From assembly GCA_023387985.1 (NCBI GenBank), contig JAEWHC010000008.1, positions 186,001-250,000 of the forward strand: DNA of 64,000 bases, read 5' to 3'. The stretch is from Bacteroidota bacterium (GTDB lineage Bacteria; Bacteroidota; Bacteroidia; Chitinophagales; Chitinophagaceae). Of the stretch, positions 37,446-46,454 are shown piece after piece (the first letter of the stretch is position 1; each line of letters begins with the position of its first letter). The notes below the pieces were generated by a model, which ran no database searches, had not been told where the DNA came from, and saw nothing but the letters and a program-made list of their open reading frames with translations. The position numbers were made by a program, and so were the translations under genes.

Positions 37446-38510
37446 ATGTACGAGGTAATCCGCAATATCCTGTTCATGTACGAACCGGAAAAAGCCCATG
37501 AATTGGCTATGAGCGCATTGAAAAAAGCAAGCGCTGTTTCATTTCTCAAAAAAAAATATACCAACGCGTACAGGCCTACGGCAGACCTGCCTGCCGTCAC
37601 TATGGCCGGCATCCATTTCCCGAATGCTATTGGGCTTGCCGCCGGTTTTGACAAGAATGCGACTAGCCTTGAGCAGATCGCCATGCTCGGTTTTGGCTCT
37701 GTGGAAATAGGCACCGTTACACCCGTAGCGCAGGATGGCAACCCGAAGCCACGCATTTTCCGGCTGGTGGAAGACAAGGCCCTGATTAACCGAATGGGTT
37801 TCAACAACGAAGGCGCCGATGCCATTGCAGAGCGCCTGAAAAATTGGCGCGGGAAAAAAGATCTTACAGATAATGAGCGGCAACTGGTGATAGGGGGCAA
37901 TATCGGCAAAAACAAATCAACGCCCAATGAATACGCATACATGGATTATGATGCCTGCTTCCGCAAACTGGCGCCGTATGCAGATTATATCACCGTAAAC
38001 GTGAGCAGCCCGAATACGCCGGGATTGCGTGACCTTCAGGCCACCGCATCACTTGAAAAAATACTAATCCATTTGCAGGGCATTCGCGAAGAAATGCAAT
38101 GGACAATACCCATTTTTCTTAAGATCGCACCTGATCTCGCCATAGAACAAATTGATGAGATCTGCCAGATGGCCTTGCGTATAAACCTCGACGGACTTGT
38201 GGCAACCAATACCACCATTGCGCGAAATATGCTGAGCGATTCCGGAAAGATCCGCGCCGGAGAGGCAGGCGCTGGCGGGTTGAGTGGCGCTCCATTGCGG
38301 GAAAAATCGACCACAGTTTTGAGGCATATCTGTGAACGGCTCGACAGGCGCATACCGGTAATCGCCAGTGGCGGAGTTTTTAAAGCTGAAGACTACCTGG
38401 AAAAAATAGACGCCGGCGCCCGGTTGGTGCAGATTTATACCGGATTTATTTATGAAGGGCCCGGCATTGTGCGGAAAATATCTGAAAATTTACACCGTTT
38501 ATCGAAATAG
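37446..38510 (+). CDS. pyrD: Dihydroorotate dehydrogenase (quinone), class 2
   Basis: This 354-residue FMN enzyme oxidises dihydroorotate to orotate in pyrimidine synthesis, passing electrons to membrane quinone. The N-terminal amphipathic part (ILFMYEPEKAHELAMSALK) marks class 2. FPNAIGLAAGFDKNA, GSVEIGTVTPVAQDGNPKPRIFRL, and NVSSPNTPGLRDLQ with the catalytic Ser are all present, and the FMN-phosphate site appears as ASGGVFKAED and QIYTGFIYEGP. The gene seems monocistronic and leaderless. Confidence 0.96.
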   Translation: MYEVIRNILFMYEPEKAHELAMSALKKASAVSFLKKKYTNAYRPTADLPAVTMAGIHFPNAIGLAAGFDKNATSLEQIAMLGFGSVEIGTVTPVAQDGNPKPRIFRLVEDKALINRMGFNNEGADAIAERLKNWRGKKDLTDNERQLVIGGNIGKNKSTPNEYAYMDYDACFRKLAPYADYITVNVSSPNTPGLRDLQATASLEKILIHLQGIREEMQWTIPIFLKIAPDLAIEQIDEICQMALRINLDGLVATNTTIARNMLSDSGKIRAGEAGAGGLSGAPLREKSTTVLRHICERLDRRIPVIASGGVFKAEDYLEKIDAGARLVQIYTGFIYEGPGIVRKISENLHRLSK

Positions 38511-38538
38511 AATTTTGACAGTGAATTGATGCGCTGCC

Positions 38539-38546
38539 TATTTTTG
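38539..38546 (+). promoter_or_regulatory. -7 promoter element of the terC-like gene
   Basis: TATTTTTG matches TAnnTTTG, 17 nt before the ATG at 38564. Confidence 0.45.
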
Positions 38547-38563
38547 TTCCATATTTCTATAGC

Positions 38564-39376
38564 ATGGAGCATCTTTTTACTTCTGAAGCCATCGTCAGTT
38601 TTCTGATCCTTACCGTACTCGAAATCGTACTGGGTATTGATAATGTAATTTTCGTAAGCATCATCCTCAACCGGTTGCCGGAGCGGCTGCGCAAATCAGC
38701 CCGGTTGTTCTGGATGATCTTTGGCATCATTACCCGCAGCTTGTTGTTGCTCGGCCTCGGCTGGCTGCTGGGTCAGAAAGGCAATTACCTCTTCCATATC
38801 GGGGACAAGGGCGTTGACCTGGCGAGCCTCGTCATGTTGCTTGGTGGGTTGTTCCTGATGTATAAGGCGGTAAAAGAAATCCATGGCAAACTTGAGGGTG
38901 AGGACCATGCCGGGGAAAATGGTGGAAAACCTTTATCCTATACGCAGGCCTTGTTTCAAATTGTCCTCATTGATATGGTTTTTTCTTTCGACAGCATCAT
39001 TACGGCGGGAGGCACTGCCAAACACGTGGAGATCATGATTGCCGCCGTAGTAATTGCCATGATCGTCATGTTTTCTTTTGCGCCTTCCATTGCGGGCTTC
39101 ATTCAAAAACACCCTACGTTGAAAATGCTTGCTTTGAGCTTTTTGGTAATGATCGGGTTGAGCCTGGTGATCGAAGGCTGGGCAGCAGAAACCGCGGAAC
39201 AATTGCACCTGAAAAATTACATTTATTTTGGTATGGCCTTCTCCGTTGCAGTGGAAATGCTCAATATGGCGATGCGTAAAAACGCGGAAAAACGCCGCAC
39301 TGTTCGCCTCAACCAACCCGGATTTTCCAAGCTGCCCTCAGGGCTGGCGCCATCAAAACAGGATCTGCCGCATTAA
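38564..39376 (+). CDS. TerC family integral membrane protein
   Basis: This 270-residue protein has about seven membrane helices and the TerC signature with membrane-embedded acidic residues: LEIVLGIDNVIFVSII in the first helix and IVLIDMVFSFDSIITAGG in the middle. Members export manganese or other cations or help metal loading of secreted proteins. Tellurite resistance is the historical name. Which metal is handled here is unknown. No manganese riboswitch was recognised upstream. Confidence 0.92.
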   Translation: MEHLFTSEAIVSFLILTVLEIVLGIDNVIFVSIILNRLPERLRKSARLFWMIFGIITRSLLLLGLGWLLGQKGNYLFHIGDKGVDLASLVMLLGGLFLMYKAVKEIHGKLEGEDHAGENGGKPLSYTQALFQIVLIDMVFSFDSIITAGGTAKHVEIMIAAVVIAMIVMFSFAPSIAGFIQKHPTLKMLALSFLVMIGLSLVIEGWAAETAEQLHLKNYIYFGMAFSVAVEMLNMAMRKNAEKRRTVRLNQPGFSKLPSGLAPSKQDLPH

Positions 39377-39694
39377 GTAGTTTTAGGAAGTATTAACCTG
39401 GAAGGCTACAATTTTAAATTACCATTTCTGATAAAATATCCTTTTTACCAATCGCCGTCTTTATTAGTATATCTTATGTTGGCAAAGCCTTCGAATGTAC
39501 TGTAACAGCTCCGGGTGTTGCCCATGCAGAAGTGCCAAAATGAACAATTCCATTCTCAGTCAAAGCTTTACTACAATTCAATTAATCCCGAGAAACTTTG
39601 GCTTTTTGCCCGTTAGCGGTTATAGCCGTCTTTTAAATTTGCCGTTTGCCTTTGCCTTATTCCTGATTACCTTTAGACGATTAATTCTCCAACC
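39377..39694. other. Gap before the Tat-exported epimerase-like gene
   Basis: This 318-bp region has no convincing gene. A 67-codon open frame at 39495 lacks any similarity and runs into the next start. A near-consensus TACCTTTA at about 39669 may be the promoter of the following gene. Confidence 0.4.
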
Positions 39695-40630
39695 ATGAAA
39701 AACTCCCGTCGTCGTTTTATTGGGCAAGCCACCCTGGCTGTTGCCGGAATCGCTTTTTTGCCCGAAACCTTTTCCTGTGCCCCACGGCTTTCCACCCCAC
39801 CTGCAGGTGAGGTAATGGGTTTGCAACTTTATTCGGTTCGCGACGAAATGCGGGCCAACCCGCTGGATACCCTGAAAGCCGTGAGCAATATGGGCTACCG
39901 CTTTGTAGAGCATGCCGGATACAACAACCGCAAATTTTATGGATGGGGCGCTGCCGAATTCAAAAAAGTGCTTGCCGATCTCGGTATGCAAATGCGCACC
40001 GGCCATACTGTATTGGGCCGCAACCATTGGGACAACAGCAAGAATGATTTTACCGATCTGTGGAAATATACCGTGGAGGATGCCGCCATTGTGGGACAGG
40101 AGATCGTGATTAGCCCGAGCATGGACAATGAATACCGCAAAACCCTGGATGGACTGAAACGGTTCATGGAAATTTTTAATAAATCCGGCGAACTTTGCCG
40201 CAAATCGGGCATGAAATTCGGCTACCACAATCACGATTTCGAATTCAGTGAAAAACTGGAGGGCGTTACTTTATTTGATCATATTCTCAACCTCACCGAT
40301 CCCGATCTGGTTACGCAGCAACTCGATATTGGCAATATGTACCATGCCGGTGGCATTGCGAAAGATATTGTGAATAAATATCCGCGCCGCTTTGAAAGCA
40401 TGCACGTAAAAGATGAGATCCTGGCCCCGGGCGGTGGTGAAATGGGAGGCAATTACGAAAGTTGCGTACTGGGCACGGGCATTATACCGGTAAAAGAAGT
40501 AATGGACCTCGGACGCCAAATCGGCGGTACAAAACATTATATTGTGGAGCAGGAAAGTTACCAGAACCGCAAACCCCTTGATGCCATGAAACTGAATTTC
40601 GATCAAATGAAAAAATGGGGTTACGCGTAG
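39695..40630 (+). CDS. Tat-exported sugar phosphate isomerase/epimerase-like TIM-barrel protein
   Basis: This 311-residue protein begins with a twin-arginine signal (NSRRRFIGQATLAVAGIAFLP) that ends near a Cys (TFSCAP), so a lipoprotein is also possible. The rest is an AP endonuclease 2-like TIM barrel: LQLYSVRDEM, MGYRFVEHAG, FGYHNHDFEF (metal His), QLDIGNMYHAGG and SMHVKDE. Such exported members in Bacteroidota are thought to act on sugars or sugar acids. The substrate is unknown. Confidence 0.88.
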   Translation: MKNSRRRFIGQATLAVAGIAFLPETFSCAPRLSTPPAGEVMGLQLYSVRDEMRANPLDTLKAVSNMGYRFVEHAGYNNRKFYGWGAAEFKKVLADLGMQMRTGHTVLGRNHWDNSKNDFTDLWKYTVEDAAIVGQEIVISPSMDNEYRKTLDGLKRFMEIFNKSGELCRKSGMKFGYHNHDFEFSEKLEGVTLFDHILNLTDPDLVTQQLDIGNMYHAGGIAKDIVNKYPRRFESMHVKDEILAPGGGEMGGNYESCVLGTGIIPVKEVMDLGRQIGGTKHYIVEQESYQNRKPLDAMKLNFDQMKKWGYA

Positions 40631-40840
40631 GAATAGCGGGTTAAAATCAGTCGACCGGGGCTGCCGGTACAACCGGGTAATCAGGCAACATGGAAGAATG
40701 TACGCAGGCAGGAGATAAAAATCAAAAACTCCTTTTGGTGAAACAGATTTTGCCAAAATAGCATAATCGGTATGGATGAAAGATCTCCTGGCATCCTTCG
40801 AATGCCGGGGTGCCCCCCTGTGGTGTTAGGTCGGTTCCGC

Positions 40841-41545
40841 TCACCCCAATCTCAAAAAACTTGCTCCAACCACGGCGGCAGTTTCTGTGCGCAGGCGGGC
40901 ATCGCCCAGCGAAACCGGAAGAAAATCCGCCGCGACGAAAGCAATGATCTCATCACTGGAAAAATCCCCTTCAGGCCCAATCATCAATAAAGCATCCGCG
41001 TCATGCTTCCTAACAAGCTCATTCAGGCTCTGCTTTGCTCCCGCAGCGCAATGGGCGATCCATCTATTGCGGAAATTTGCATTCAACATGTTTTCCAGCG
41101 GTTGCAGGCGGTGTACCTCCGGCATCCAGGGTTGCTGACTTTGCAACATGGCATTTATGCAAATACTCCGGCAACGATCAAGTCGCAAATTGGCACGCAC
41201 GGTATGGGTGCAATGCACCGGAAAAATTTCAGAGATCCCCAGTTCAGTCGCTTTTTCCAGGAACCATTCAAATCGTGCCATGTTTTTTAATGGTGAAACG
41301 GCCATAGCTGCCACCCGCCCGGGACGGACCGCTTGCTGCTGTGATTCCAGCACTTCTACCAGGCAATGTTTCTTCGAGATTTCGCGAATGGCCGAATAAA
41401 AAGTTCCGCCCATTCCATCCGTCAGCGTGATCTCGTGGCCGGGCTTCAGGCGAAGCACTTGTGCGGCATGGTGCGCGTTTTCCGCATCCAGCTCAGTTAG
41501 CCCGGCAGGTGGCGCAATGGGAAGATAAAACCAATGTTTCGTCAT
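40841..41545 (-). CDS. rsmE: 16S rRNA (uracil-1498-N3)-methyltransferase
   Basis: This 234-residue SPOUT-fold enzyme methylates U1498 of 16S rRNA. It has the N-terminal PUA-like part with HHAAQVLRLKPG, then AVSPLKNMARFEWFLEKATELGI, QSQQPWMPEV, and the knotted cofactor site MIGPEGDFSSDE followed by SLGDARLRTETA. These are all diagnostic. It shares a 68-bp divergent promoter region with the yicC-like gene, with TAGCTTTG 7 nt before its start. Confidence 0.95.
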   Translation of the reverse strand: MTKHWFYLPIAPPAGLTELDAENAHHAAQVLRLKPGHEITLTDGMGGTFYSAIREISKKHCLVEVLESQQQAVRPGRVAAMAVSPLKNMARFEWFLEKATELGISEIFPVHCTHTVRANLRLDRCRSICINAMLQSQQPWMPEVHRLQPLENMLNANFRNRWIAHCAAGAKQSLNELVRKHDADALLMIGPEGDFSSDEIIAFVAADFLPVSLGDARLRTETAAVVGASFLRLG

Positions 41546-41552
41546 GCGGAAG

Positions 41553-41560
41553 CAAAGCTA
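41553..41560 (-). promoter_or_regulatory. -7 promoter element of rsmE
   Basis: TAGCTTTG on the minus strand is an exact TAnnTTTG match, 7 nt before the rsmE ATG. It stands back to back with the yicC element at 41595. Confidence 0.55.
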
Positions 41561-41594
41561 TCTACTTTTTACCGCCCATACCCACCAACTTTCC

Positions 41595-41602
41595 TAATTT
41601 TG
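41595..41602 (+). promoter_or_regulatory. -7 promoter element of the yicC-like gene
   Basis: TAATTTTG is an exact TAnnTTTG match, 11 nt before the ATG at 41614. Confidence 0.55.
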
Positions 41603-41613
41603 AAGCCATTCTT

Positions 41614-42498
41614 ATGAGCACGAATTTATTATCCATGACAGGTTTCGGCCGGGCTGAAAACAGCCTGAGTGACAATCATGTCCTGATTGAGATCCGGTCA
41701 CTCAACGGTAAGCAGCTGGATATAAACCTGCGGCTGCCCTCATCTCTTAAACCCCGTGAAGCCGATATCCGCAACTTCATTTCAGCCAAAACCGGACGGG
41801 GAACCGTGGATTGCACCATAACGTTGCGGAACAATGGCGTGGCCAAACCCATGTCCATCAATACCGACCTGATAAAGTTTTATTTCAAATCCATAAAAGA
41901 TGTTGCCACGGAACTCGAACTCGACAGCAGCCAGCTGCTGAACGCGATACTGGCATTGCCTGAAGTGGTGGCACCCGCATCTGAAGATATTGAAGAGGGT
42001 ACCTGGAATCTCGTCGGAAAAACGCTGAACGAAGCACTTGATGATCTTGTAGCGCACCGCATAGAAGAAGGTAAGGCGCTGGATGCCGATATCCGCAAGC
42101 ATATCCTGGAAATCCAAAAATACTGCCATGCCATTGAAAAACTGGCACCGTTAAGGCAAGCCCGGCAAAAAGAGCAAATAACCAAAAAGCTTGAAGAGGC
42201 GGTGAGCGCTGAAAATGTTGATGCCAACCGCCTTGAACAGGAGATTATTTACTACCTGGAAAAACTGGACATCAGCGAAGAATTGCTGCGCCTCGACAAC
42301 CATTGCACCTATTTTCTGCAACTGATGGACAGCGCCGAGACCACCCTGGGCAAGAAACTGGGCTTTCTCCTTCAGGAGATCGGGAGGGAGATCAATACAA
42401 CGGGAAGTAAAGCCTATGATTCAGCCATCCAGAAACTTGTGGTAGCTATGAAAGATGAGCTGGAAAAAGCGAAAGAACAGCTCCTCAATATTTTATAA
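41614..42498 (+). CDS. YicC/YloC family endoribonuclease
   Basis: This 294-residue protein has the family start LLSMTGFGRAEN, the N-terminal domain with IEIRSLNGKQLDINLRLP, and the C-terminal domain with EEAVSAENVDANRLEQEIIYYLEKLDISEELLRLDNH and GKKLGFLLQEIGREINTTGSKA. Homologues are endoribonucleases linked to small-RNA turnover. A longer frame exists, but it overlaps the divergent rsmE gene. The start at 41614 is supported by the promoter element. gldH follows 16 bp after the stop. Confidence 0.92.
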   Translation: MSTNLLSMTGFGRAENSLSDNHVLIEIRSLNGKQLDINLRLPSSLKPREADIRNFISAKTGRGTVDCTITLRNNGVAKPMSINTDLIKFYFKSIKDVATELELDSSQLLNAILALPEVVAPASEDIEEGTWNLVGKTLNEALDDLVAHRIEEGKALDADIRKHILEIQKYCHAIEKLAPLRQARQKEQITKKLEEAVSAENVDANRLEQEIIYYLEKLDISEELLRLDNHCTYFLQLMDSAETTLGKKLGFLLQEIGREINTTGSKAYDSAIQKLVVAMKDELEKAKEQLLNIL

Positions 42499-42514
42499 CG
42501 TACACGTATTTAAG

Positions 42515-42988
42515 ATGCGTTTGAAATCCTTTTATACTTTATTGATTTTTGCCGTTGCTTCACTGGCGGCCTGCACCCAGATTGATCTGTTTGAAAAACT
42601 CAACAATATTCCCAACGCCGAATGGAAACGTGACGATATTCAACGGGTTGAACTGAACATTGCCGACAGCACACAGCAATATCGTGTGTTTGTAGTGATG
42701 CGCCATGACAATCAGTATGCCTTCCGCAATATCTGGATTAACCTGGGCATCCAGCAGCCCGGTGACAGCACCATCCAGGTTCAACCGTTCGAATTGCAAC
42801 TGGCGGCCAGCGACAAATGGCTTGGCACGGGCATGGGGGATGTATTTGAACGGCGTATTCTTTTGTTTCCTAAACCGGTGCGTTTCCCCAAAACAGGCAA
42901 GATCGTTTTTACCCTGCAGCAAAATATGCGGGTTGATCCTTTGCCGCATATTTTTCAAACAGGCATCCGCATTGAGCCGGTACCCTGA
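42515..42988 (+). CDS. gldH: Gliding motility lipoprotein GldH
   Basis: This 157-residue lipoprotein has a signal peptide with lipobox LAAC (C20), then QIDLFEKLNNIPNAEWKRDD and FRNIWINLGIQQPGDS. KWLGTGMGDVFERRILLF and the closing FTLQQNMRVDPLPHI are typical GldH landmarks. GldH is required for gliding in Flavobacterium and related bacteria. Its molecular role is not settled. It sits 16 bp after the yicC-like gene and 14 bp before a histidine kinase gene, suggesting one transcript. Confidence 0.88.
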   Translation: MRLKSFYTLLIFAVASLAACTQIDLFEKLNNIPNAEWKRDDIQRVELNIADSTQQYRVFVVMRHDNQYAFRNIWINLGIQQPGDSTIQVQPFELQLAASDKWLGTGMGDVFERRILLFPKPVRFPKTGKIVFTLQQNMRVDPLPHIFQTGIRIEPVP

Positions 42989-43002
42989 ATAAACGGACCC
43001 GA

Positions 43003-43992
43003 ATGAAAGGCGACAGATCCAAACTGAACTGGCTTACGGCGGCTTTCATTTTCCTGTTCGTCTATGTGATTGCTGCCCTCATTTGGTTATTTATGAGCCT
43101 GGATATCCAGAATGAATTGCTGCTGAAAACCCGCCTTGAAAACATGCAAAACCATGTTGGCGATACAGCAAAAACTCTTGAACACGAAGCCTATGATTTC
43201 CACCGCAGGAAGCAGGTTCAATATCTTGGGGAAGGCCTCGTCTTTTTTGGTATTATCATCACCGGCGCATTTTTTGTGTGGCGCGCCACACGAAGAGAGC
43301 TGAAGCTTATCCGGCAGCAGCAAAATTTTATGATGGCGGTTACCCACGAATTGAAAACCCCGATTGCTGCAAACCGCCTCAACCTGGAAACGCTGCAAAA
43401 GCGTAAATTGACGGAAGCGCATCAGCAGTTGCTGATTAAAAATTCCCTGCGGGAAAACCTGCGGCTCGATCAACTTTCAAACAACATCCTCTGGGCTTCA
43501 CGGTTCGAATCCGGAAAGCTGAAAAGCAGCCGCAGCCGCATCGAATTGAGTAAACTGTTACTTGAGGAATTGCAGAAGTTCAAAGCCCGGCATCCTGCTT
43601 TTTCCCTGGAAGTTCAAGTTGAAGAGGAATTAACGCTTTACGGAGATGAGATGCTCATAGAAATGATGGTAAATAACCTGCTGGAGAATGCGGCTAAATA
43701 CGGTGATAATCAGCCAGCGATTTTCCAGGCTGATATAAAACATAATTGGATCAGGATCCGGTTGACCGACCACGGCCCCGGCATCCCGGCAAATGAAAAA
43801 AAGAACATCTTCAAAAAATTCTACCGGATTGGCAATGAGGAAACGCGTTTGAAAAGCGGCAGCGGCCTTGGTCTTTTCCTCGTAAAAAAGATCGCGGAAT
43901 CACATCATGGTATAGTTACCGTTTCGGATAACCAACCATCAGGAGCTATATTTACGGTGCAATTGCCCGGAGAAAAAACTGCAAATACATGA
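43003..43992 (+). CDS. Sensor histidine kinase
   Basis: This 329-residue membrane kinase has two membrane segments (about 9-31 and 77-94) enclosing a short periplasmic part, no large sensor domain, then a HisKA domain with MAVTHELKTPIAANR (H115). An HATPase domain follows (NNLLENAAKYGDN, DHGPGIP, GSGLGLFLVKK). It overlaps the response regulator gene by 4 bases (ATGA), so the two form a cotranslated two-component pair. The stimulus is unknown, and the genetic link is with gldH. Confidence 0.93.
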   Translation: MKGDRSKLNWLTAAFIFLFVYVIAALIWLFMSLDIQNELLLKTRLENMQNHVGDTAKTLEHEAYDFHRRKQVQYLGEGLVFFGIIITGAFFVWRATRRELKLIRQQQNFMMAVTHELKTPIAANRLNLETLQKRKLTEAHQQLLIKNSLRENLRLDQLSNNILWASRFESGKLKSSRSRIELSKLLLEELQKFKARHPAFSLEVQVEEELTLYGDEMLIEMMVNNLLENAAKYGDNQPAIFQADIKHNWIRIRLTDHGPGIPANEKKNIFKKFYRIGNEETRLKSGSGLGLFLVKKIAESHHGIVTVSDNQPSGAIFTVQLPGEKTANT

Positions 43993-44696
43993 GTGAAGAA
44001 TACAAAGCCAATATCCTGATCGTAGAAGATGAAGTTTCACTCCATGAATCACTGAAGCTCAACCTGGAAATTGAAGGCTACGAAGTAGAAAGCGCCTTTA
44101 CGGGGAAAGAAGCCATCGCAAAAATAGAAAATGAATATTACGACCTGGTCGTACTCGATCTGATGCTGCCTGAAATAGACGGCCTGACCATTCTGGAAAC
44201 CATGCGCATTCGCAAGATCAATTCTGCGGTGTTGATCCTGAGCGCCCGGCATGCAAGCGAAGACCGGATTCTTGGACTGAAAAAAGGTGCGGATGATTAT
44301 TTAACCAAACCATTCGCCCTGGAAGAATTGCTGCTGCGGATTGAAAAACTCATCCTCAAAAGCCGGCAGGCCAGCTTTGGTGCCGCCACAACAGGAACCC
44401 TTGAATTCGGAGGGCATGTGGTAAATTTTAAATCCCAGGAAGCTGTTTTGAATTCCGGGCAAACCATTCAATTGAGCAAAAAAGAAACCATGCTGCTGCA
44501 GCTGCTGGCCGAGCATGCGGGCAATGTGGTTACCCGTGAAATGATCCTGAAAGCGGTTTGGGGCTATAATGTCTTTCCCACCACCCGCACCATCGACAAT
44601 TTTGTGCTGAACCTGCGTAAATATTTTGAAAAAGATACCCGCAATCCGCAATTCATACATTCTGTACGTGGGCAAGGATATAAGTTTACGACCTGA
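43989..44696 (+). CDS. OmpR-family response regulator
   Basis: This 235-residue transcription factor has a receiver domain with the acidic pocket in VEDE (E13, D14), the phospho-acceptor D57 in VVLDLMLPEIDG, and the Lys in YLTKPFA. A winged-helix Trans_reg_C domain follows (about 130-233), with LSKKETMLLQLLAEHAGNVVTREMI and RTIDNFVLNLRKYFE. Its kinase partner is the overlapping gene upstream. Targets are unknown. Confidence 0.94.
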   Translation: MSEEYKANILIVEDEVSLHESLKLNLEIEGYEVESAFTGKEAIAKIENEYYDLVVLDLMLPEIDGLTILETMRIRKINSAVLILSARHASEDRILGLKKGADDYLTKPFALEELLLRIEKLILKSRQASFGAATTGTLEFGGHVVNFKSQEAVLNSGQTIQLSKKETMLLQLLAEHAGNVVTREMILKAVWGYNVFPTTRTIDNFVLNLRKYFEKDTRNPQFIHSVRGQGYKFTT

Positions 44697-44845
44697 TTGG
44701 GCATGTTCCCCTGCTGAATTTCATTTGAAAATGCTGTTTGCCTTCGTACCGAAGCTACGGATTTGTGGTCCTGGGTTAAAGAGATAAACAACTGGCTCTG
44801 GATTTAATTCACGAATTAATTGGGAATTGCTGCCGTTAAGTCAAA

Positions 44846-46312
44846 TCATTCATTTCTGCGCTTCCAGGATTCAATCTGGTAAAGCAACCGGAAATACGCA
44901 TCGTCCAATTCTTTTTCCCGCGATTCGTCATTGGCCAGGCCTTGCTGCACGCTTTTTCTAAGATCAAGCAATGCCGCCTTTATGTCCGCGGAGAGTGTGG
45001 TGGAGTTCAAATGGAATTCATCAATAGGCTCATCGCTTTTCAGCCCGATTTCTGCCCCGAGATTTGCCAGCCTGTCATTCCATTTTGATGCCGCAACGCG
45101 GGGAACAAATGCCCTGGTATCTTTTTCAGTGGCGGTTTTTTTCTCAGCGTCCTGCTCAAGCCAAACCTCCATATCCGGAACCTGCCGGATCCTTTTTTTC
45201 CTATCCCCACGTTCGGGCTTCCGCCAGATGAGGGCAAAAATGCCTGTCAGCAACACTGCAAGCCCGAAGAATAAAAACGGAGCATATTCAGAAAAGACAT
45301 CCGTAGGTTCCTTTTGCGGAATATCCCCGGGACCAGCTGCCTGTTTTCCGGCATTTGCCCGTGCTTCAAAACGTAACTCTGCTGTACTTTGTGGATAGTA
45401 TTTCCGTTCATTGGCATCAAAAAACCAAACGGTCAGCCCGGGAACAGCGAATACCCCATCACGCTCAACCGTAACCGGAATGCTGAATTTTTTATACCCT
45501 TTCATAGGATGGGCAAGGGAATCAATGGATGAAGATTCCTCCGCTTCAAAAGGCAGGATGCCGGCCGGCCAGTTCACTTCCGGAAGCACTATTCTGCCGA
45601 AATTCCCCTCACCCGTAAAAACGATCTCCACCGTATCGGGGAGCAACTCATTTGCAGATTGCTGAATGCGCCATTCCATTTTAAACCTGCCAATCGGGGC
45701 ATGTGCTCCCGCCCCGGGCGGAGGGGGAGGCATAGGAAGGACCCTCACCGTCACCCGCTCACTCGATACGGTGAAATTGACGGTTTCAGAGCTGCCATCC
45801 TGCATACCCATCCGGGCCATTTCTTCCAGAGTATAATGTGACCGGAAAAAAGCCGCCTGGCCGTTGATTGACAAAGAGGGTATGGTTTGAATGCCCGCAG
45901 CAAGCGGGATCAGCCTTACGATGCGCGCCGGCATGCTCTTGTAAACCTGCCCGCCAAGCAGGAAATATTCAGGCTTTATGTCAATTTCCTCGGGCACAAT
46001 ATCGAGGCTCGTAAAGCCGGGAAATGCGGAGAGTTTGCCTGCCCGCGCATTCATACTCAGCCGGGTATATACACGGTAGACAAGCTGTAGCGGTTCACCA
46101 GTATAAACAACTTCTTTGGAAGGTTCGGCCCGTACCAGAATATTGTTGGTCACTTTTTGCTGCGCATCTTCATCGCCGGTTAGCAAATACGCATCATACT
46201 GGAAATGAGCAGAGTCGGTCCTGACCTGAGCATAGCTTTCTGCCCAGAACAAAAAGAACAGGAAAAAGATAAAAAAGGTAAAACACCCGCCGCGAAATGT
46301 GCCAGCCTTCAT
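44846..46312 (-). CDS. BatD family protein
   Basis: This 488-residue envelope protein has a signal peptide (FFIFFLFFLFWAESYAQ), then beta-rich domains, with KVTNNILVRAEPSKEVVYTGEPLQLVYRVYT early and later repeats of the pattern, and a C-terminal membrane helix (YAPFLFFGLAVLLTGIFALIW). A charged cytoplasmic tail follows. This matches BatD, which normally accompanies batA/batB/batC and a MoxR ATPase. None of those genes lies in the window, so this is an orphan copy. The Met at 46312 is chosen because TACTTTG lies 5 nt before it and the signal peptide follows. Confidence 0.82.
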   Translation of the reverse strand: MKAGTFRGGCFTFFIFFLFFLFWAESYAQVRTDSAHFQYDAYLLTGDEDAQQKVTNNILVRAEPSKEVVYTGEPLQLVYRVYTRLSMNARAGKLSAFPGFTSLDIVPEEIDIKPEYFLLGGQVYKSMPARIVRLIPLAAGIQTIPSLSINGQAAFFRSHYTLEEMARMGMQDGSSETVNFTVSSERVTVRVLPMPPPPPGAGAHAPIGRFKMEWRIQQSANELLPDTVEIVFTGEGNFGRIVLPEVNWPAGILPFEAEESSSIDSLAHPMKGYKKFSIPVTVERDGVFAVPGLTVWFFDANERKYYPQSTAELRFEARANAGKQAAGPGDIPQKEPTDVFSEYAPFLFFGLAVLLTGIFALIWRKPERGDRKKRIRQVPDMEVWLEQDAEKKTATEKDTRAFVPRVAASKWNDRLANLGAEIGLKSDEPIDEFHLNSTTLSADIKAALLDLRKSVQQGLANDESREKELDDAYFRLLYQIESWKRRNE

Positions 46313-46454
46313 TCCGGCAAAGTACAACAGTCGAAACCGATAGGCGCTATAGTTTTTCCTAAAATGTTTCAATTTCAACGTAGTGGGGATTAAAAATATG
46401 AAAGTGGTAAGCGAGGTGGACAATACCTTCACCGCCAGAGAAAAATAACAGCGT

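Noticed and set aside
39495..39698. 67-codon ORF before the epimerase-like gene
   Set aside because: It has no similarity, overlaps the next start and lacks a promoter element.
44804..44819. TTAATTC-AC-GAATTAA inverted repeat after batD
   Set aside because: It is AT-only apart from the centre with no T tract, so it is too weak to call a terminator or an operator.
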